Of a stretch of 64,000 nucleotides of DNA, positions 12,175 to 23,097 are shown one piece after another (positions within the stretch are counted from its first letter, which is position 1; every line of letters starts with the position of its first letter). Under the pieces are notes generated by a model, which worked only from the letters and a program-made list of their open reading frames with translations, did no database searches and was not told where the DNA came from. The DNA lies in NCBI GenBank assembly GCA_014871385.1, contig CM026422.1, forward strand, positions 20,884,177 to 20,948,176, given 5' to 3'. The DNA is from Ceratodon purpureus. Its lineage: Eukaryota; Streptophyta; Bryopsida; Pseudoditrichales; Ditrichaceae. The position numbers and the translations under genes were made by a program.

Positions 12175-15100
12175 TTATTGAGGTGTACCACTGGATGTGG
12201 CTCCTGGCGCTGGTCGCGACATTCCTGGAGGTGCTGTTAAAGGTCTTCCAGGTGTTTGACCAGGGGTGTTTGCAATCGGCATCGAGGGTCTTCCAAGAGG
12301 CTGCTGTAGGGTAGGCGTTGCCATTCCAGTTCCTTGAGGCATTGCTGTTCGCCCTACTGATTGAGGCGTGGCTCCTCCAACCATTCCCTGTCTCATGAAT
12401 TGCCCTTGTGGTGTTGACATTGCTCCTGCAGTCACTGGTCTTGCAAGCCCCTGTAATCCTGGTGACTGTGCAATACCTGAAGGGTTGATTCCTTGAAAGC
12501 TAGAAGCAGCTCCTGGTGTATGCAATGGAGTGGACTGTCCGCCAGGTCCAAATGTGTACCCAGCAGGCCTTTGTCCTGCGGCACCAGCTTGCTGCCCAGC
12601 TCCAAGAGCACCGGGTGGATTGGGGCTCGAGCTTGTTCCCAAGCGAGTGGCGACCATTCGGGCATGCTCTGAGTATATCTTTTGCCGAGCGCGCTCCACA
12701 GACTCACATTCCTTGGATAACATCGTTTCCAAGTCATGGAACGTCTTCAACTTCAGTTCCAGCTTCTTCAGCTGCAGCACAATTTACTAGCTCAGGTTTT
12801 TTGAATTATATCACTAGGATAAACATCAACGCAATAGAGTTGCAAGGTTTGAAAACTTTTATAAGCATTTGCAAGCAACAGAATGAATCATGTTTGTAAA
12901 GTACTGAATCCTAAAAAAACTATCATGACAAAAGTCCGTCAGATTTCTTTAACGAATTTAAAATGCATCAAAAGCTAACTTGTTTTCATTGATTAGATAA
13001 CAGAGTGGAAGTCAAATACCTATAACAAGACCTGACTTCAAAGCATATTACCTGGTGTTCAATTACAATAGTGACCAAACGCTGCATTTCACGTTCCTCC
13101 TGATCAGCCAGCAGTTTTGCTTTGACAGCAGCAGCTGCCATTGCACTTGAGGCAGCGTACTTTACATGAGCACTACTAAGGACCTCTTCTGGCTTATACA
13201 ACTTCCCATTTAGTTCAGTCCTTGGAAGAACGGCTCCACCTGAAAAATTCGGCCTACCTTCAATTCAGACATTTACAGAGACTTCTAATAAAGAGCTTCA
13301 CTCTACATAGTTTGACAACATAAACTTCAAGTGCACACGTGCACTACCATCATCAATAAAAACGTCAAAGACTGATTCTCTTTCGCATAAAGAGCTCAGT
13401 AATGAAATACATGATGAAACTCAAGAACTGCAACTCTTACCGGGACCAGAGCCAGCCAAAGGGCGACTTGAAATGTTAGGCTTCACAGGCGTGATACTTC
13501 CTGAGGTCCCGCCAACTGAGCCAGCTCCAGCAGTGCTTGGTTGGGTTGCATCACTAGCACTACGCACCTCAGAATCTGCTGATGCTAACCTGCAAACCTC
13601 AAGAAAAGAATTTGCTTATCTACATATTCTGTGGCTCGGAACTTCCTCCTCAATCAGGATGTTATCGTAAAACGGACTTATGTGCGAACTACATTTACCA
13701 AAAACAATCGACGATTAATTACATATTGCTCTGACGGAGAAAATTAGTCCTACGGAGTGATAAGTGTATATGATATATATAAAAGAAGGAAAGGGATAAA
13801 GAGGAGTGCCACTTAATAGAGTTATCATTAGAACAGAACCACTTTATGTTGAGAATCGTTCAGCAGAGGGCAAGTCCAACCTATCAGGCTGTTGCACAGA
13901 GCTCGGTAAGGGACCCTTGGGGGGCTCCATTGTAATTGCGGTGCTTGCTGCAAGCCGAGGTCCAGGGTCCTTCTGCGTCAATGTGGCTAGTGCAGCCTGT
14001 GCAGCTGCTGCAGCTACTCGTGGCCCAACCATAGCTGCAAGAAACGCCACCTACAAGAAAATAACTGCTTGTCAGGGAACAAAAAACTAATATTTAGGAG
14101 GTATACAAACCAATAAATATTTTAAACATATTTGTAGTGGTTGCTGCGCAGAAAAAAACCTTTGGAGATCATTGCTTCACCAAACAAATTCATTAGTACA
14201 GGACATTATCAACGCTCTACGAAAAGTGTGAACCATGGAAAGACCCCCCTACACCCCCGCACATCAAGTTATATTTCTTACAGCATTGAAGATCAGCACA
14301 TGCTTGTGCATGTCAACTCAAGAAAAAGAACTCTAAACAGTACCTGAGCCATGACTGGATTGGGAGCCTCAGCAAAAGCCACAAATGGTCCTTGGAAATC
14401 TCTTGAAACCTCAGCACCAGCTTCAGTAATTGGTGCAATACTTTCACGTATATTATCTGCTTTTCCATCCCCAGTCTGTACACCTTGTACCGTGTTCTCT
14501 GTTTGTAAGACAATGGGTGGGGCTGGAACAGCTAAAGAAGTACCAGGAGTCTCCATATCTTCTAGGAAGGGATCCTCAACAGGAAGCCGAATGAAATGCA
14601 AGATACATTGTGCCTTTGACTTTGTAGCCACATGCTCAGCTATTTCAGTCCAATTGTCTCCGTACATGTCTAGAGCCTCCAATAGCAATAGAGTTTCTTG
14701 ATCTGTCCAACCGCCAGCATTTGCGTTATCTTCTTCTGCGGCATCCATCCTCATAAAATCTGTCGACACCATGTCAGGCCCAAACTTCCCATCGTTGTAA
14801 CAATCAGAGCACACATCGAAATCTGCCTGCCAACAACCACCACCCGATATAGATCAGACATTCATGACAGCGTAAGAAAAACTGGTGCACACGACTCAGC
14901 AGCGATTCAAATAATGACAAACATCCACAAAGATCAACTGGAGATCAAAACTAACCTGCTTCTGGCAATGATAGCGTTGTTTGCTGCAATCAGTACCGCA
15001 AGAATTGCAGTGATACTCCACTTCTGGTCCTTCTGGAAGAGCCAGAATCTCTGAAATAGCTACATCCGCTGATCTTTGGTTCACGTGACCATGCTTGGTA

Positions 15101-16899
15101 ACAGGAGCTCGTAGGGTATCAAACTCGTACAAGCTGAAACCCTTTCGAGGCAATGCCCGTAACATGCCCGTCAAATCGGAATCTAGGGCGGCAACAGGGC
15201 TTTGCCATAGTGGCCGAAATTCAGCAGGGGCCTGATAGTTGATAAGACCCCAGTGATCAAAAAACTCTAGGACTCGAGATATGGTTTTCTCGTCCAATGT
15301 AGTGAACATCTCGTGAACATCAGCAACAGTAAGTGTTTTTTTGACATTCTCTCGATATTTATTCATAATAGCATTCCGGTACTCCAAGTACAATTTCGGG
15401 GTCTTGCCAGGTGTTCTGCCATTAAAAAATTCAGGCAAACCACGTTTCTCCAAAGTGTGTATTTGTGTCCATGAAAACCAACCTGCAAAGTATGGCAAAA
15501 TCAATATTCCAAAGCCCAGTCTACCACCACACTTCCGTGTCAACGAAAGTTTTCTCCTTTGATGTAAGAGAGGTGGATGACTCAATCACAAAGCCTATGG
15601 AATGCCGGAATGTATGTGTTCTTCTACTCTACCAATACTGCCAATACCTCCGGTTCACTGGTTATCAGTAAAGCGTACTCGTTGTCCTGTAAACAGGACG
15701 TCTCTTGTACCCCAGCACTTTCTGATTACTCAATAAGATTATAATTCCAAAACTGTATGTCTAAGCTCGATTGAAATGTGATCTTTTAAAAATCTTAAGT
15801 GTCAACTCTGGCACAAACCCCAAGGACAGTGGTTTAAAGAATGTGTAGAACATCTTACCCGCATGGCTAGGAATAGTGTGCTGATCAGTTGTGCTGTCAC
15901 TTGTCCTAAGACCTGGTGTACCTGAAGGCAACGAGGCCTGCATGCTGCTGGACATCAGATGTGACTTTTCACCAAACCCTGCCGGATCTGCGCCTGCTCT
16001 CCTTCCTGGGATAAAAGTCCCATGCTGGTCGGACGTTGGGACAGAGTTCACTAGTAGCTGTCCATGTGATAAGTTCTCTAAGCTTGGAGCGCTCTTCTTC
16101 ACTTCGTCGTAGTCCCTGTCGCCGAATTGCACAGCCTGTTCCGCTTGTAAAACGGCTCCAACTGAGCTATGAGGTTGTCCCACACGCTGTTTAACAACGT
16201 GAAGATCACCGGCAACGCGTTCACTTTTGCCGGGTACTACCTCCACAAGCTCCCCGTTAGCTCCCAAGGGGATTGGGGATTCACCCCTCGCTGGTCTTTT
16301 ATTCGAAACAATTGATGCAGGTGGCGACGCTCGCTTCCTTTTCAGCATCCCTTCGTTCACTCCTGAATCATCTCCTGAGTCACCCCCCACGTCCTCCCCA
16401 CTGTCTTGTGGTTGACTTTCTATGCTTGCCTTTGCTGCAGCTGCTCCAGGCCTCAACTTAATCTTCAGCCCTACAATCATCAGCAAATTCACTCACCAAA
16501 TTCAGCAGCCTAAAGATATTGGCTCGTCGCAACGACACATCAAAATCGCCAACTCATACGAACACTCAGAGCCTTCAAAATCCGTAACAAAAATTCCTGA
16601 CAATCACTGCCATTAATTCTTCCAGCGGGAAAAACCAGTCAATCTGGAGAACTACATGCCAAGTCTTCTCAGGCAGATGAATTTTCCAATGCGTAACCCC
16701 AAAGAAAACACCAACCCCAGCAACGAAAAAAATCCAAATAGAGCACCACTCCAAAACCCTAAACATCACACAAGCCCAAATTTCCCAAAACCCACTAAAA
16801 ATCAAACACATTGATCACCAAAAACAACAACAGCTATCACAAAAAACACATACCAGCAGCGGAACCACCCGGACCCGCAGGCTGGCGCCGTGTAGCCAT
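12175..16899 (-). CDS. SWI3D: SWI/SNF complex subunit SWI3 (C/D type)
   Basis: Core scaffold subunit of plant SWI/SNF (BAF-type) nucleosome-remodelling complexes, acting in the nucleus. Eight exons in consistent phase: 16854-16899, 15859-16470, 14956-15482, 14344-14826, 13881-14050, 13441-13589, 13052-13239 and 12175-12771, giving 923 aa. Domains: a Lys/Arg patch (LKRKRA) near residue 65; SWIRM from about 220 to 305 ([20 protein letters not shown]); a ZZ-like zinc finger at about 375-410 ([20 protein letters not shown]); a SANT domain at about 430-475 ([20 protein letters not shown]); an Ala-rich segment; then a C-terminal coiled coil ([15 protein letters not shown]) for dimerisation and a Gly/Pro/Gln-rich tail. 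The ZZ finger reads like SWI3D, while the Gly/Gln-rich tail recalls SWI3C, so the subfamily letter is uncertain. The start is [12 protein letters not shown] in exon 1. The gene appears intact. Confidence 0.92.
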
Positions 16900-17046
16900 G
16901 ACTACCGAGCCAAAAAAAAAACCTCAAGTTCAAACCCTCGCCGAGAAACGCATTGCACTCTCAGCTCCCGTCTCCTCTCGCGGCGAATCCCGCAGAAGCA
17001 TTGTATCGATCCTCAACGCTCCGCGATGGCGTCCAACTCCCGCCTG

Positions 17047-17069
17047 CTCACTCACTCACTCACTCACTC
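17047..17069. repeat. (CTCA)n microsatellite
   Basis: Nearly six uninterrupted CTCA units upstream of the SWI3 start codon, within the probable 5' leader or promoter. Confidence 0.85.
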
Positions 17070-17345
17070 GTGCAAACCAACCAACCCAGCTCGCATTCAC
17101 CATGTGCGCGGGCAACCCATGAAACCGCAATCGTGAAGCAAATCCGTCAAAGTAAAACCATCCTGGTGCAGTCGTAACGCTCGTTGGGTTTGGCTCGTGG
17201 CCCTCACGTGGTGATGGTGGCGATGGCCATGGCCATGGCGATGGCGCCAATTCGCAGCATTTTTGATTGAAAATCAAAGTTGTGCAAAGTTTTTCACGCT
17301 TGCTGCGCAAACCCTTTGTTTTCTTGTTCATGAATGCACTAGTAC

Positions 17346-17411
17346 CATGCTGGTATCATGCTGGTATCATGCTGGTATCATGCTGGTATCATGCTGGTAT
17401 CATGCTGGTAT
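17346..17411. repeat. 11-bp minisatellite with degenerate tail
   Basis: Six perfect tandem copies of CATGCTGGTAT start at 17346. Degenerate GGTAT-centred units continue to about 17590. Only the left part is homogeneous, as if one edge of an older array expanded recently. Confidence 0.9.
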
Positions 17412-17590
17412 CAAGATGGTATGTCAGGGTACAAGATGGGTATCATCCTGTACAGTGCAGATATCAAGATGGTATACGGGTTCATGAGAGGGTATACGCG
17501 TGGTGTCGCAGATGTATGAGCGGGTATAATCTGGTTATATCTGATGTATGAGAGGGTATACGGGTGAAATCGGGAGGGTATCATCCTGGT

Positions 17591-18211
17591 GGTGTTGCAT
17601 TGGGTAAGATCACGATGAGAGCTGCCAAAGTGTTGTGGCGAGGTATTTAGTGTTACAAAAATTTCTACCTGGAGAAAGTAACGGTGTTTTTGCCATCCTA
17701 AAATTTTCTTTTTCTTTGGTTTAATATGGTGAATATTTATAATTATTTATATAGTATTCTTTAATAAGTCTAATGAGTATTTAAATCTAAATTTTACTAA
17801 GTTCACCATATAAAAATATGAAGCTCTTTTTGAAAACTAACAATGGATAAGGTCTAAATATTATGTTCTTTAATTGCTAATTGCTCTTTTTTACTTTTAA
17901 TTCTTTAAATTTTAAACAAACCTTCGTAACAATAGATAGTGATTCCTTTTAATTTACCAGAATTCATCATGGAAAAAGCTTTTGAAAATTAAACAATTTG
18001 GTCGTTTGTTTTTAGGCTAACGATAATCCTTGATTTAATATATAAACCTCTTTATTCCAATTGTTCATCAATACACTTTGAAATCAAAATGTTTAGATAC
18101 TAATTATTCTCAATTTCATTCATTTCCTATAACATAAAAACCAACAACTAATATCCTTTTTCCCACATGAAAATTAATACATTAAATCTACTACTTCAAA
18201 GATTAACTTTA
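17591..18211. other. AT-rich spacer
   Basis: No coding signal. From about 18132 onward this sequence matches 23020 onward, marking the 3' boundary of the duplicated Dof-like gene unit. Confidence 0.5.
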
Positions 18212-19249
18212 CTAACCGTAGTATGTGAACTTTTTACCGCAATCCATACATTTATACCTCGGTTGAGTTTGTCCAGCAGTTTTCTGATTATTAAAGTATT
18301 GGAATTCAGTCTTTAATGAAGGGCAATTTGGACATTTCTTTTCCACTCGGCGAAGATGGTCAGGCTCAAAAATACCCCTTGGTCGTCCGGGCCCACCCTT
18401 GTGTAATTTTTTTTTAACTGGTGGAATTTCTTCAGCATCCATGGATGATTGAGGTTGCTCAAGCACTGGTGCCTGAATTTCTCTACTAGGTCTTCCTCTT
18501 GGCTTCCTTGAATCACCATTGACCTTGGATTCACCATTTTTCATATCTCCAACATTTGGCCCATGCGAAAAGCCTTGATGTTCAATACCCTCTTCTGGCA
18601 AAGACTCCAATTCGTTATTGATTTGTTGCACATCAATAGGACGTTGTATGTCATTTGCATTGAATTGGCAACGAAGAATAGACCTTGGTAATTGTTCTAG
18701 ATGTTGATATAAGTGTTGGGCTTGTGTGTTATTTGTATTCAATCTGGGACAAAGATGTTGATAGACTCCTTGTTGGGCTTGTGTGTTACTTGTATTCAAT
18801 CTGGGACAAAGAACAGGCCTTCGTATATGTTCTGGATGTTGATAGACTGGGGCTTGAAACTGTTGCTGGTGTTGAAATAGATGAGATATATGTGGACCGG
18901 GTCTAAATATACCGGCAGTGGTTTGAGCATTATGAATACATGTATTTGGTAAAGATGGAGGATGATGTGGATGCTGTAATTGTCTTGGAATTGGCTGTTG
19001 ATATGGATGTTGGTAATTTTGTCCATTGATCGCACCTTGCATTGGTAGCTGAAAGTGTTGTCCATAGACTAGATCTTTTTGAGCCGCATAGATATCATTC
19101 GAATAACCTGGTAATTGATGTTGCGGACTTGGAGGCAAGCCAAAGTCTTGTTCATCAAATAAATCTTCATCGATAACACTAGCTTCACGCAAGGAATCCA
19201 CAAATCTTCCTTCATTCGATTCATCACCTCCTATCTCTACCTCCTCCAT
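18212..19249 (-). CDS. Dof-like zinc-finger protein with AT-hooks (intact copy)
   Basis: A single open frame of 345 aa starting MEEVEIGGDESNEG. An acidic N-terminus is followed by a Gln/His/Pro-rich middle (PYQQPIPRQLQHPHHPPS) with tandem repeats of about 18 residues around LNTNNTQAQ. Then come two AT-hook-like motifs (RKPRGRPS and GGPGRPRG) and, at the very C-terminus, a finger KKCPNCPSLKTEF...QPRYKCMDCGKKFTYYG. The CxxC, YFNN, QPRYxC and CxxC order resembles the Dof DNA-binding domain, but spacing between the Cys pairs is 24 rather than 21 and the protein ends right after the finger. I infer a nuclear DNA-binding protein of a divergent, plant-specific type. A second copy lies at 23098-23858 plus 42349-42709. 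The longer frame upstream of MEEV is not conserved in that copy, so MEEV is preferred as the start. Confidence 0.7.
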   Translation of the reverse strand: MEEVEIGGDESNEGRFVDSLREASVIDEDLFDEQDFGLPPSPQHQLPGYSNDIYAAQKDLVYGQHFQLPMQGAINGQNYQHPYQQPIPRQLQHPHHPPSLPNTCIHNAQTTAGIFRPGPHISHLFQHQQQFQAPVYQHPEHIRRPVLCPRLNTSNTQAQQGVYQHLCPRLNTNNTQAQHLYQHLEQLPRSILRCQFNANDIQRPIDVQQINNELESLPEEGIEHQGFSHGPNVGDMKNGESKVNGDSRKPRGRPSREIQAPVLEQPQSSMDAEEIPPVKKKLHKGGPGRPRGIFEPDHLRRVEKKCPNCPSLKTEFQYFNNQKTAGQTQPRYKCMDCGKKFTYYG

Positions 19250-20096
19250 GACGGAAAAAGAAATTAAAAATAAAAAGTAAATTAAAATAAAACGAAATAT
19301 ATTCACGTATACCAAATATAACCCGAAAAGAAAAACACGCCAATGTAAAAGCACCGGCTCTCGTCTCCCACGTATGTTATACCTCCCCACCGCTTCCCAC
19401 CTCGACAAACGGTATGGGTTTAATGTGCCAAACAGCTCTAGCACATCCAAAACGCAAACTTAAAAGCTTTTCCTCCACTGCAGCTCCCATCTGCCGCCGT
19501 CTTCCGCAAGGAAGCTAGAACACCATTAGGTAGAAAAAGCTTGAAGTTAGAATACCATAAAATAGAAAAAGCTTGAAGCTAGACAGTCAGTTATCTGACA
19601 CAAATAGAGGGCTTAGAATCCATTTACTGCAGTATACCTTCTAAATATTGACCAGGAATTCACTCTAACTGATACTAAGCTTCAGTGAGCACTACTCCTT
19701 TTAGCTTGCTTGGCCGGCACTTCTTGCAGATTTTTTGATGTTAAATTACCGGTCCTCAACGATCTCATGATCTGCATATTATAGCCGCGGCTCGGGAATA
19801 GCGGATTTGAGTTGTATCTTTTCGGAAACACCTATGTGTTTGGATTCATGATGAGGTTGCGGTATGCATGAGGAAGGTGTTTGGGGAGGAATCGAGTCGA
19901 AGTGGTCGATAGGTACACCATAGATTGACGTGACGCTGCAAGGTCGGCAGAGCTGCAATTGTTTGTCGCGCCGCTATCGTCTGGTTTGAAGGAGATTCAC
20001 ACGTGGATCATGTTGAATTTCAGATGATCTTGAAGGTGTTTTTCTTCATCGTAGTACTTTCTGACCGACTCTCCCTCTTTACAAACCTCGTTTGGA
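19250..20096. other. Intergenic, divergent promoters
   Basis: The left part up to about 19505 is the 5' flank of the Dof-like gene and is conserved in the second copy (42710 to about 42955). The right part leads to the UBC/F-box gene. No other feature seen. Confidence 0.45.
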
Positions 20097-20104
20097 TATA
20101 AAAT
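20097..20104 (+). promoter_or_regulatory. Probable TATA box of the UBC/F-box-like gene
   Basis: TATAAAAT lies 116 bases upstream of the chosen ATG (20213). It also argues that the in-frame GTG at 20138 lies in the leader and is not the start. Confidence 0.5.
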
Positions 20105-20212
20105 AGTTGCACCCCTGCGCTCTGACCCTCTCATAGTGTGCCGACAATAGTCTCATCAATTCGGTACCTCTCCCAATTCTGCTCACAAACCCCTAACGAT
20201 TTCTTAGGCATC

Positions 20213-22282
20213 ATGAGGAGGGGACAGGAGAAAGAAGCCGATCACCAATCGAACGTGGCTATGAAGGCAACCATGTTGAGATTGCAACGAGAGATCGTAG
20301 AGCTGGAGAAAGAGCCTCTGGAAGGAATTCAGTGTCATTTTTGTGACAACGACATGAAGAACATGTGTCTTATTTTGAGTCCCCAATCGGGCCCATTTGC
20401 GCGTTTGCGTTTGCACTTCAAGGTCCACATACCAGATGCGTACCCGCGGGAACCACCGAGAGTGACAATCCAAACGGTCGTGAACCATCCCAATGTGCTA
20501 GCGAACTATATCTGCTGCGACATCTTGAGGCCACGTCGCTGCGAGTGGGACATGAACTCGGGCTACAACGGTGGCTATACGCCAGCGTACCTTCTGAAGT
20601 ACATCTTCTATCAGCTGCTGAGCTTCTTTTCTGTCGATGAGGTCGACCAGGAGCATGGAGGCCCAAGTCCCGTGATCCCCAGCTATTATTCTAAAGAGAA
20701 TTTTCGGAAGCGCGCCGAGGAAGAAGTCCGGGGCTATCAGTGCAGGTCATGTGGCTTCAATCTCTCGATTTCATCCTCCGAAACTCAATCTCAAGTTGTT
20801 GATGAACTCAATCTCAAGTTGTTGATGTCGAATATTTCGATGCCTTCCAACTGCGACGCATCTTCCTCGTCAAATGCAGTTGCCATGGAAATTGATACGC
20901 AGCTGCTAGGGCAACAGGAGAAGTGCTCTCTTGGCGACCTTGACAACGATTGTTGGCTGTCAATTCTTGATAAACTGTCGGACCAGGATATGCATTCGCT
21001 GTCAAGAGCATGGCCACCTGTGAAGCAATTGCAGCAAAACGTCCTCATCCGCAGGCAACTCGTCTGCTTTTACCTTCGCAAAACCCACACAGAGTCAGTG
21101 CTGGGCATAGGACTCACAGTCCCAGCCGGTGATATACATTGTCTTCCGCGCACACGCTTCATAGGAAGGGCTGCTACCATCACGATGCTCGATCTCCTGT
21201 CAGAGGAAGCTTATACGCAGCATCTTGTTCGAACGGGAATATGCGGCGAGAAATTCAACGTCTTTCTTCCTATTGCTATCAGCCCATTGCACTTTCGCAG
21301 CGCATTGACTATCCTCAAGGACTCCCTCTTGCACCTTCACCGTACGTGGGTGCGGCCCGAGAAATTGGAACGCTGGCCACTCTGCATTGTAGAGGTCCTT
21401 CCTCGCCTCATGAATCACATGGTGCTTGAGCTTGTGAAGGACTGTGATGAGTTGCAGAGCAGTGGACAGGGGCTATCAGGAAACCGACAGTGGACCGTAA
21501 AGAAATCCTCTGAGAAAGCGCTGCAGGGGTACTGTCTTTTGCTTGACCTGTTTCAAAAACTAGCCAAGCAATTTCCGGAGGTAGGAAGAGAGATCCGTAA
21601 CCGTGTCACTATGTTTCAAGGGAGCGAAGGAGGCAGACAGAAAAGTCGAACGCCGGATCTTGGTCACTTCCTCACATACTTGCTAGTCTTGCAAGAGAAC
21701 TGGAGTACATACTGTGTCCGCTTCACTGAGGAGCTTCTGGCACGCAATGTAGTGTGGTACCTCGATGGGAGTAAAAAGGACAAACCGAGCTTGGTGCACC
21801 TTGCACACTTGGAGGACGACTCATATGTGTCCCTGCAGCGACTTCGGGAGACGTTTGCAGCAAATGCTCACTCACTGAAGCTCTTCATGTTCCAAGTCAG
21901 TTTCCTGAGGTTGGTTTCAAAAGGGATTGATAGCCACTATGGGTACCCGTCACCTGAGAACAGCACAAGTATATTTCAACAGACTCAAGAGATCTATGCG
22001 GTCAAAGACTGGGATGCCTGTTTACGCATTTGTGAGTACCCGCTGCCTGTTAACAAGTGGCGACCCTATGTGTGCAAGATGCTTAAGATGGCAGTAGTGC
22101 ACAGCCAGGCAGCAAAATACCATGTTATGCCATTCTCGAAGCAACAGCTTTACTATTGGCGTTGGCGTGCTGAGCCTACATGCCCTGCGCCAAGTTGGTG
22201 GCGTCCTGGGGATATTGACAGGTATGGCCTTCACAGATTGCGACCTAAGGGTCTCAGCTTCTTCCCGAATAATCGAAACTAG
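20213..22282 (+). CDS. UBC-fold and F-box-like fusion protein
   Basis: Intronless frame of 689 aa. Residues 15-145 form a ubiquitin-conjugating (E2) fold: LRLQREIVELEKEP, the PxxYPREPP strand, then HPNVLANYICCDIL with Cys101 (or Cys102) where the E2 catalytic Cys sits, and TPAYLLKYIFYQLLSFF. A CxxC (YQCRSCGF) follows at about 177-180. Residues 238-285 resemble an F-box (LGDLDNDCWLSILDKLSDQD). The rest (290-689) is a conserved-looking helical region (MNHMVLELVKDCDE, SEKALQGYCLLLDLFQKLAK). Joining an E2 fold to an F-box suggests a role in ubiquitin transfer or substrate choice, which is an inference. I recall similar large UBC-domain proteins mainly from fungi and protists, so transfer or retroposition is possible. 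The coding sequence holds an in-frame 24-base duplication (20784 and 20808). Confidence 0.75.
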   Translation: MRRGQEKEADHQSNVAMKATMLRLQREIVELEKEPLEGIQCHFCDNDMKNMCLILSPQSGPFARLRLHFKVHIPDAYPREPPRVTIQTVVNHPNVLANYICCDILRPRRCEWDMNSGYNGGYTPAYLLKYIFYQLLSFFSVDEVDQEHGGPSPVIPSYYSKENFRKRAEEEVRGYQCRSCGFNLSISSSETQSQVVDELNLKLLMSNISMPSNCDASSSSNAVAMEIDTQLLGQQEKCSLGDLDNDCWLSILDKLSDQDMHSLSRAWPPVKQLQQNVLIRRQLVCFYLRKTHTESVLGIGLTVPAGDIHCLPRTRFIGRAATITMLDLLSEEAYTQHLVRTGICGEKFNVFLPIAISPLHFRSALTILKDSLLHLHRTWVRPEKLERWPLCIVEVLPRLMNHMVLELVKDCDELQSSGQGLSGNRQWTVKKSSEKALQGYCLLLDLFQKLAKQFPEVGREIRNRVTMFQGSEGGRQKSRTPDLGHFLTYLLVLQENWSTYCVRFTEELLARNVVWYLDGSKKDKPSLVHLAHLEDDSYVSLQRLRETFAANAHSLKLFMFQVSFLRLVSKGIDSHYGYPSPENSTSIFQQTQEIYAVKDWDACLRICEYPLPVNKWRPYVCKMLKMAVVHSQAAKYHVMPFSKQQLYYWRWRAEPTCPAPSWWRPGDIDRYGLHRLRPKGLSFFPNNRN

Positions 22283-23097
22283 CTCCCATATCAAATTATG
22301 TTCCCAGTCAGTAGGGAATGTAAGGTAGAGATTGGTATTCCCGTGGCCTATCAGTGCACCAATATCCGAGCAGACAGCACCTGACTACCACACTTAGCAG
22401 GTTGTATAACAACCCATCATGTTCTCCATGCAAGAATCTTTGTATTGCATATACCTACTCACGGAAATAGTGGTCTACAATGTTGCACTTCAAATATTCA
22501 TAAAAATTTGATAAATTTCTGAAAAAAATATATTAAAAAATCAGATTTGTGATTTACGACCTAAAATCTGTATGTATAAATTTTATCCCCATAGTTTTCT
22601 CAATCCCATATATGCTGAATGGTTTAAACTGAAGGAAATACCCATCTCTACCTTAACCCAAATGGGGGACACAGAACTAGACAGAGCAGGTCATGCAGGG
22701 CAAGGGAGCAGGTCATGCAAGGCAGGGGCGTCAGCTGAAAGAGGTGGTGAGCAGATGACGTGGGAGGGAACGAGTCAAAAGACTCAATGTAAAAGACATC
22801 GGCAACCCGCGCCGATAGAGACGCTGAGAGACGCCAACTCCCGCCAGCACCCGCGGACGCGGCCGCGCGTCTATCTGGACGCTGGCACCCTCGACCGACG
22901 CAGAAAACAGGCTTGAAATTGTTGTTAAATTGTTGGTTTGGTCGTGTCAGATTGGTCGATCTGCATCGGTGGGAGCGCGTGAGTGCTCGATCTGCGAAGA
23001 TCTTCGATGCTCGAGTCTCGACATAAAAACCAACAAATAATATCCTTTTTCCCACATGAAAATTAATACATTATGTGTACTACTTCAAAGATTAACT
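22283..23097. other. Intergenic
   Basis: 3' flank of the UBC/F-box gene, then a GC-rich patch (about 22780-22910) without a recognisable gene. From 23020 the sequence matches the 3' flank of the intact Dof-like gene. Confidence 0.45.

Noticed and set aside
18313-18537. Frame with LVEKFRHQCLSNLNH, also seen at 23085-23438
   Set aside because: Alternate-frame shadow of the Dof-like gene, kept in both copies only because the gene is duplicated.
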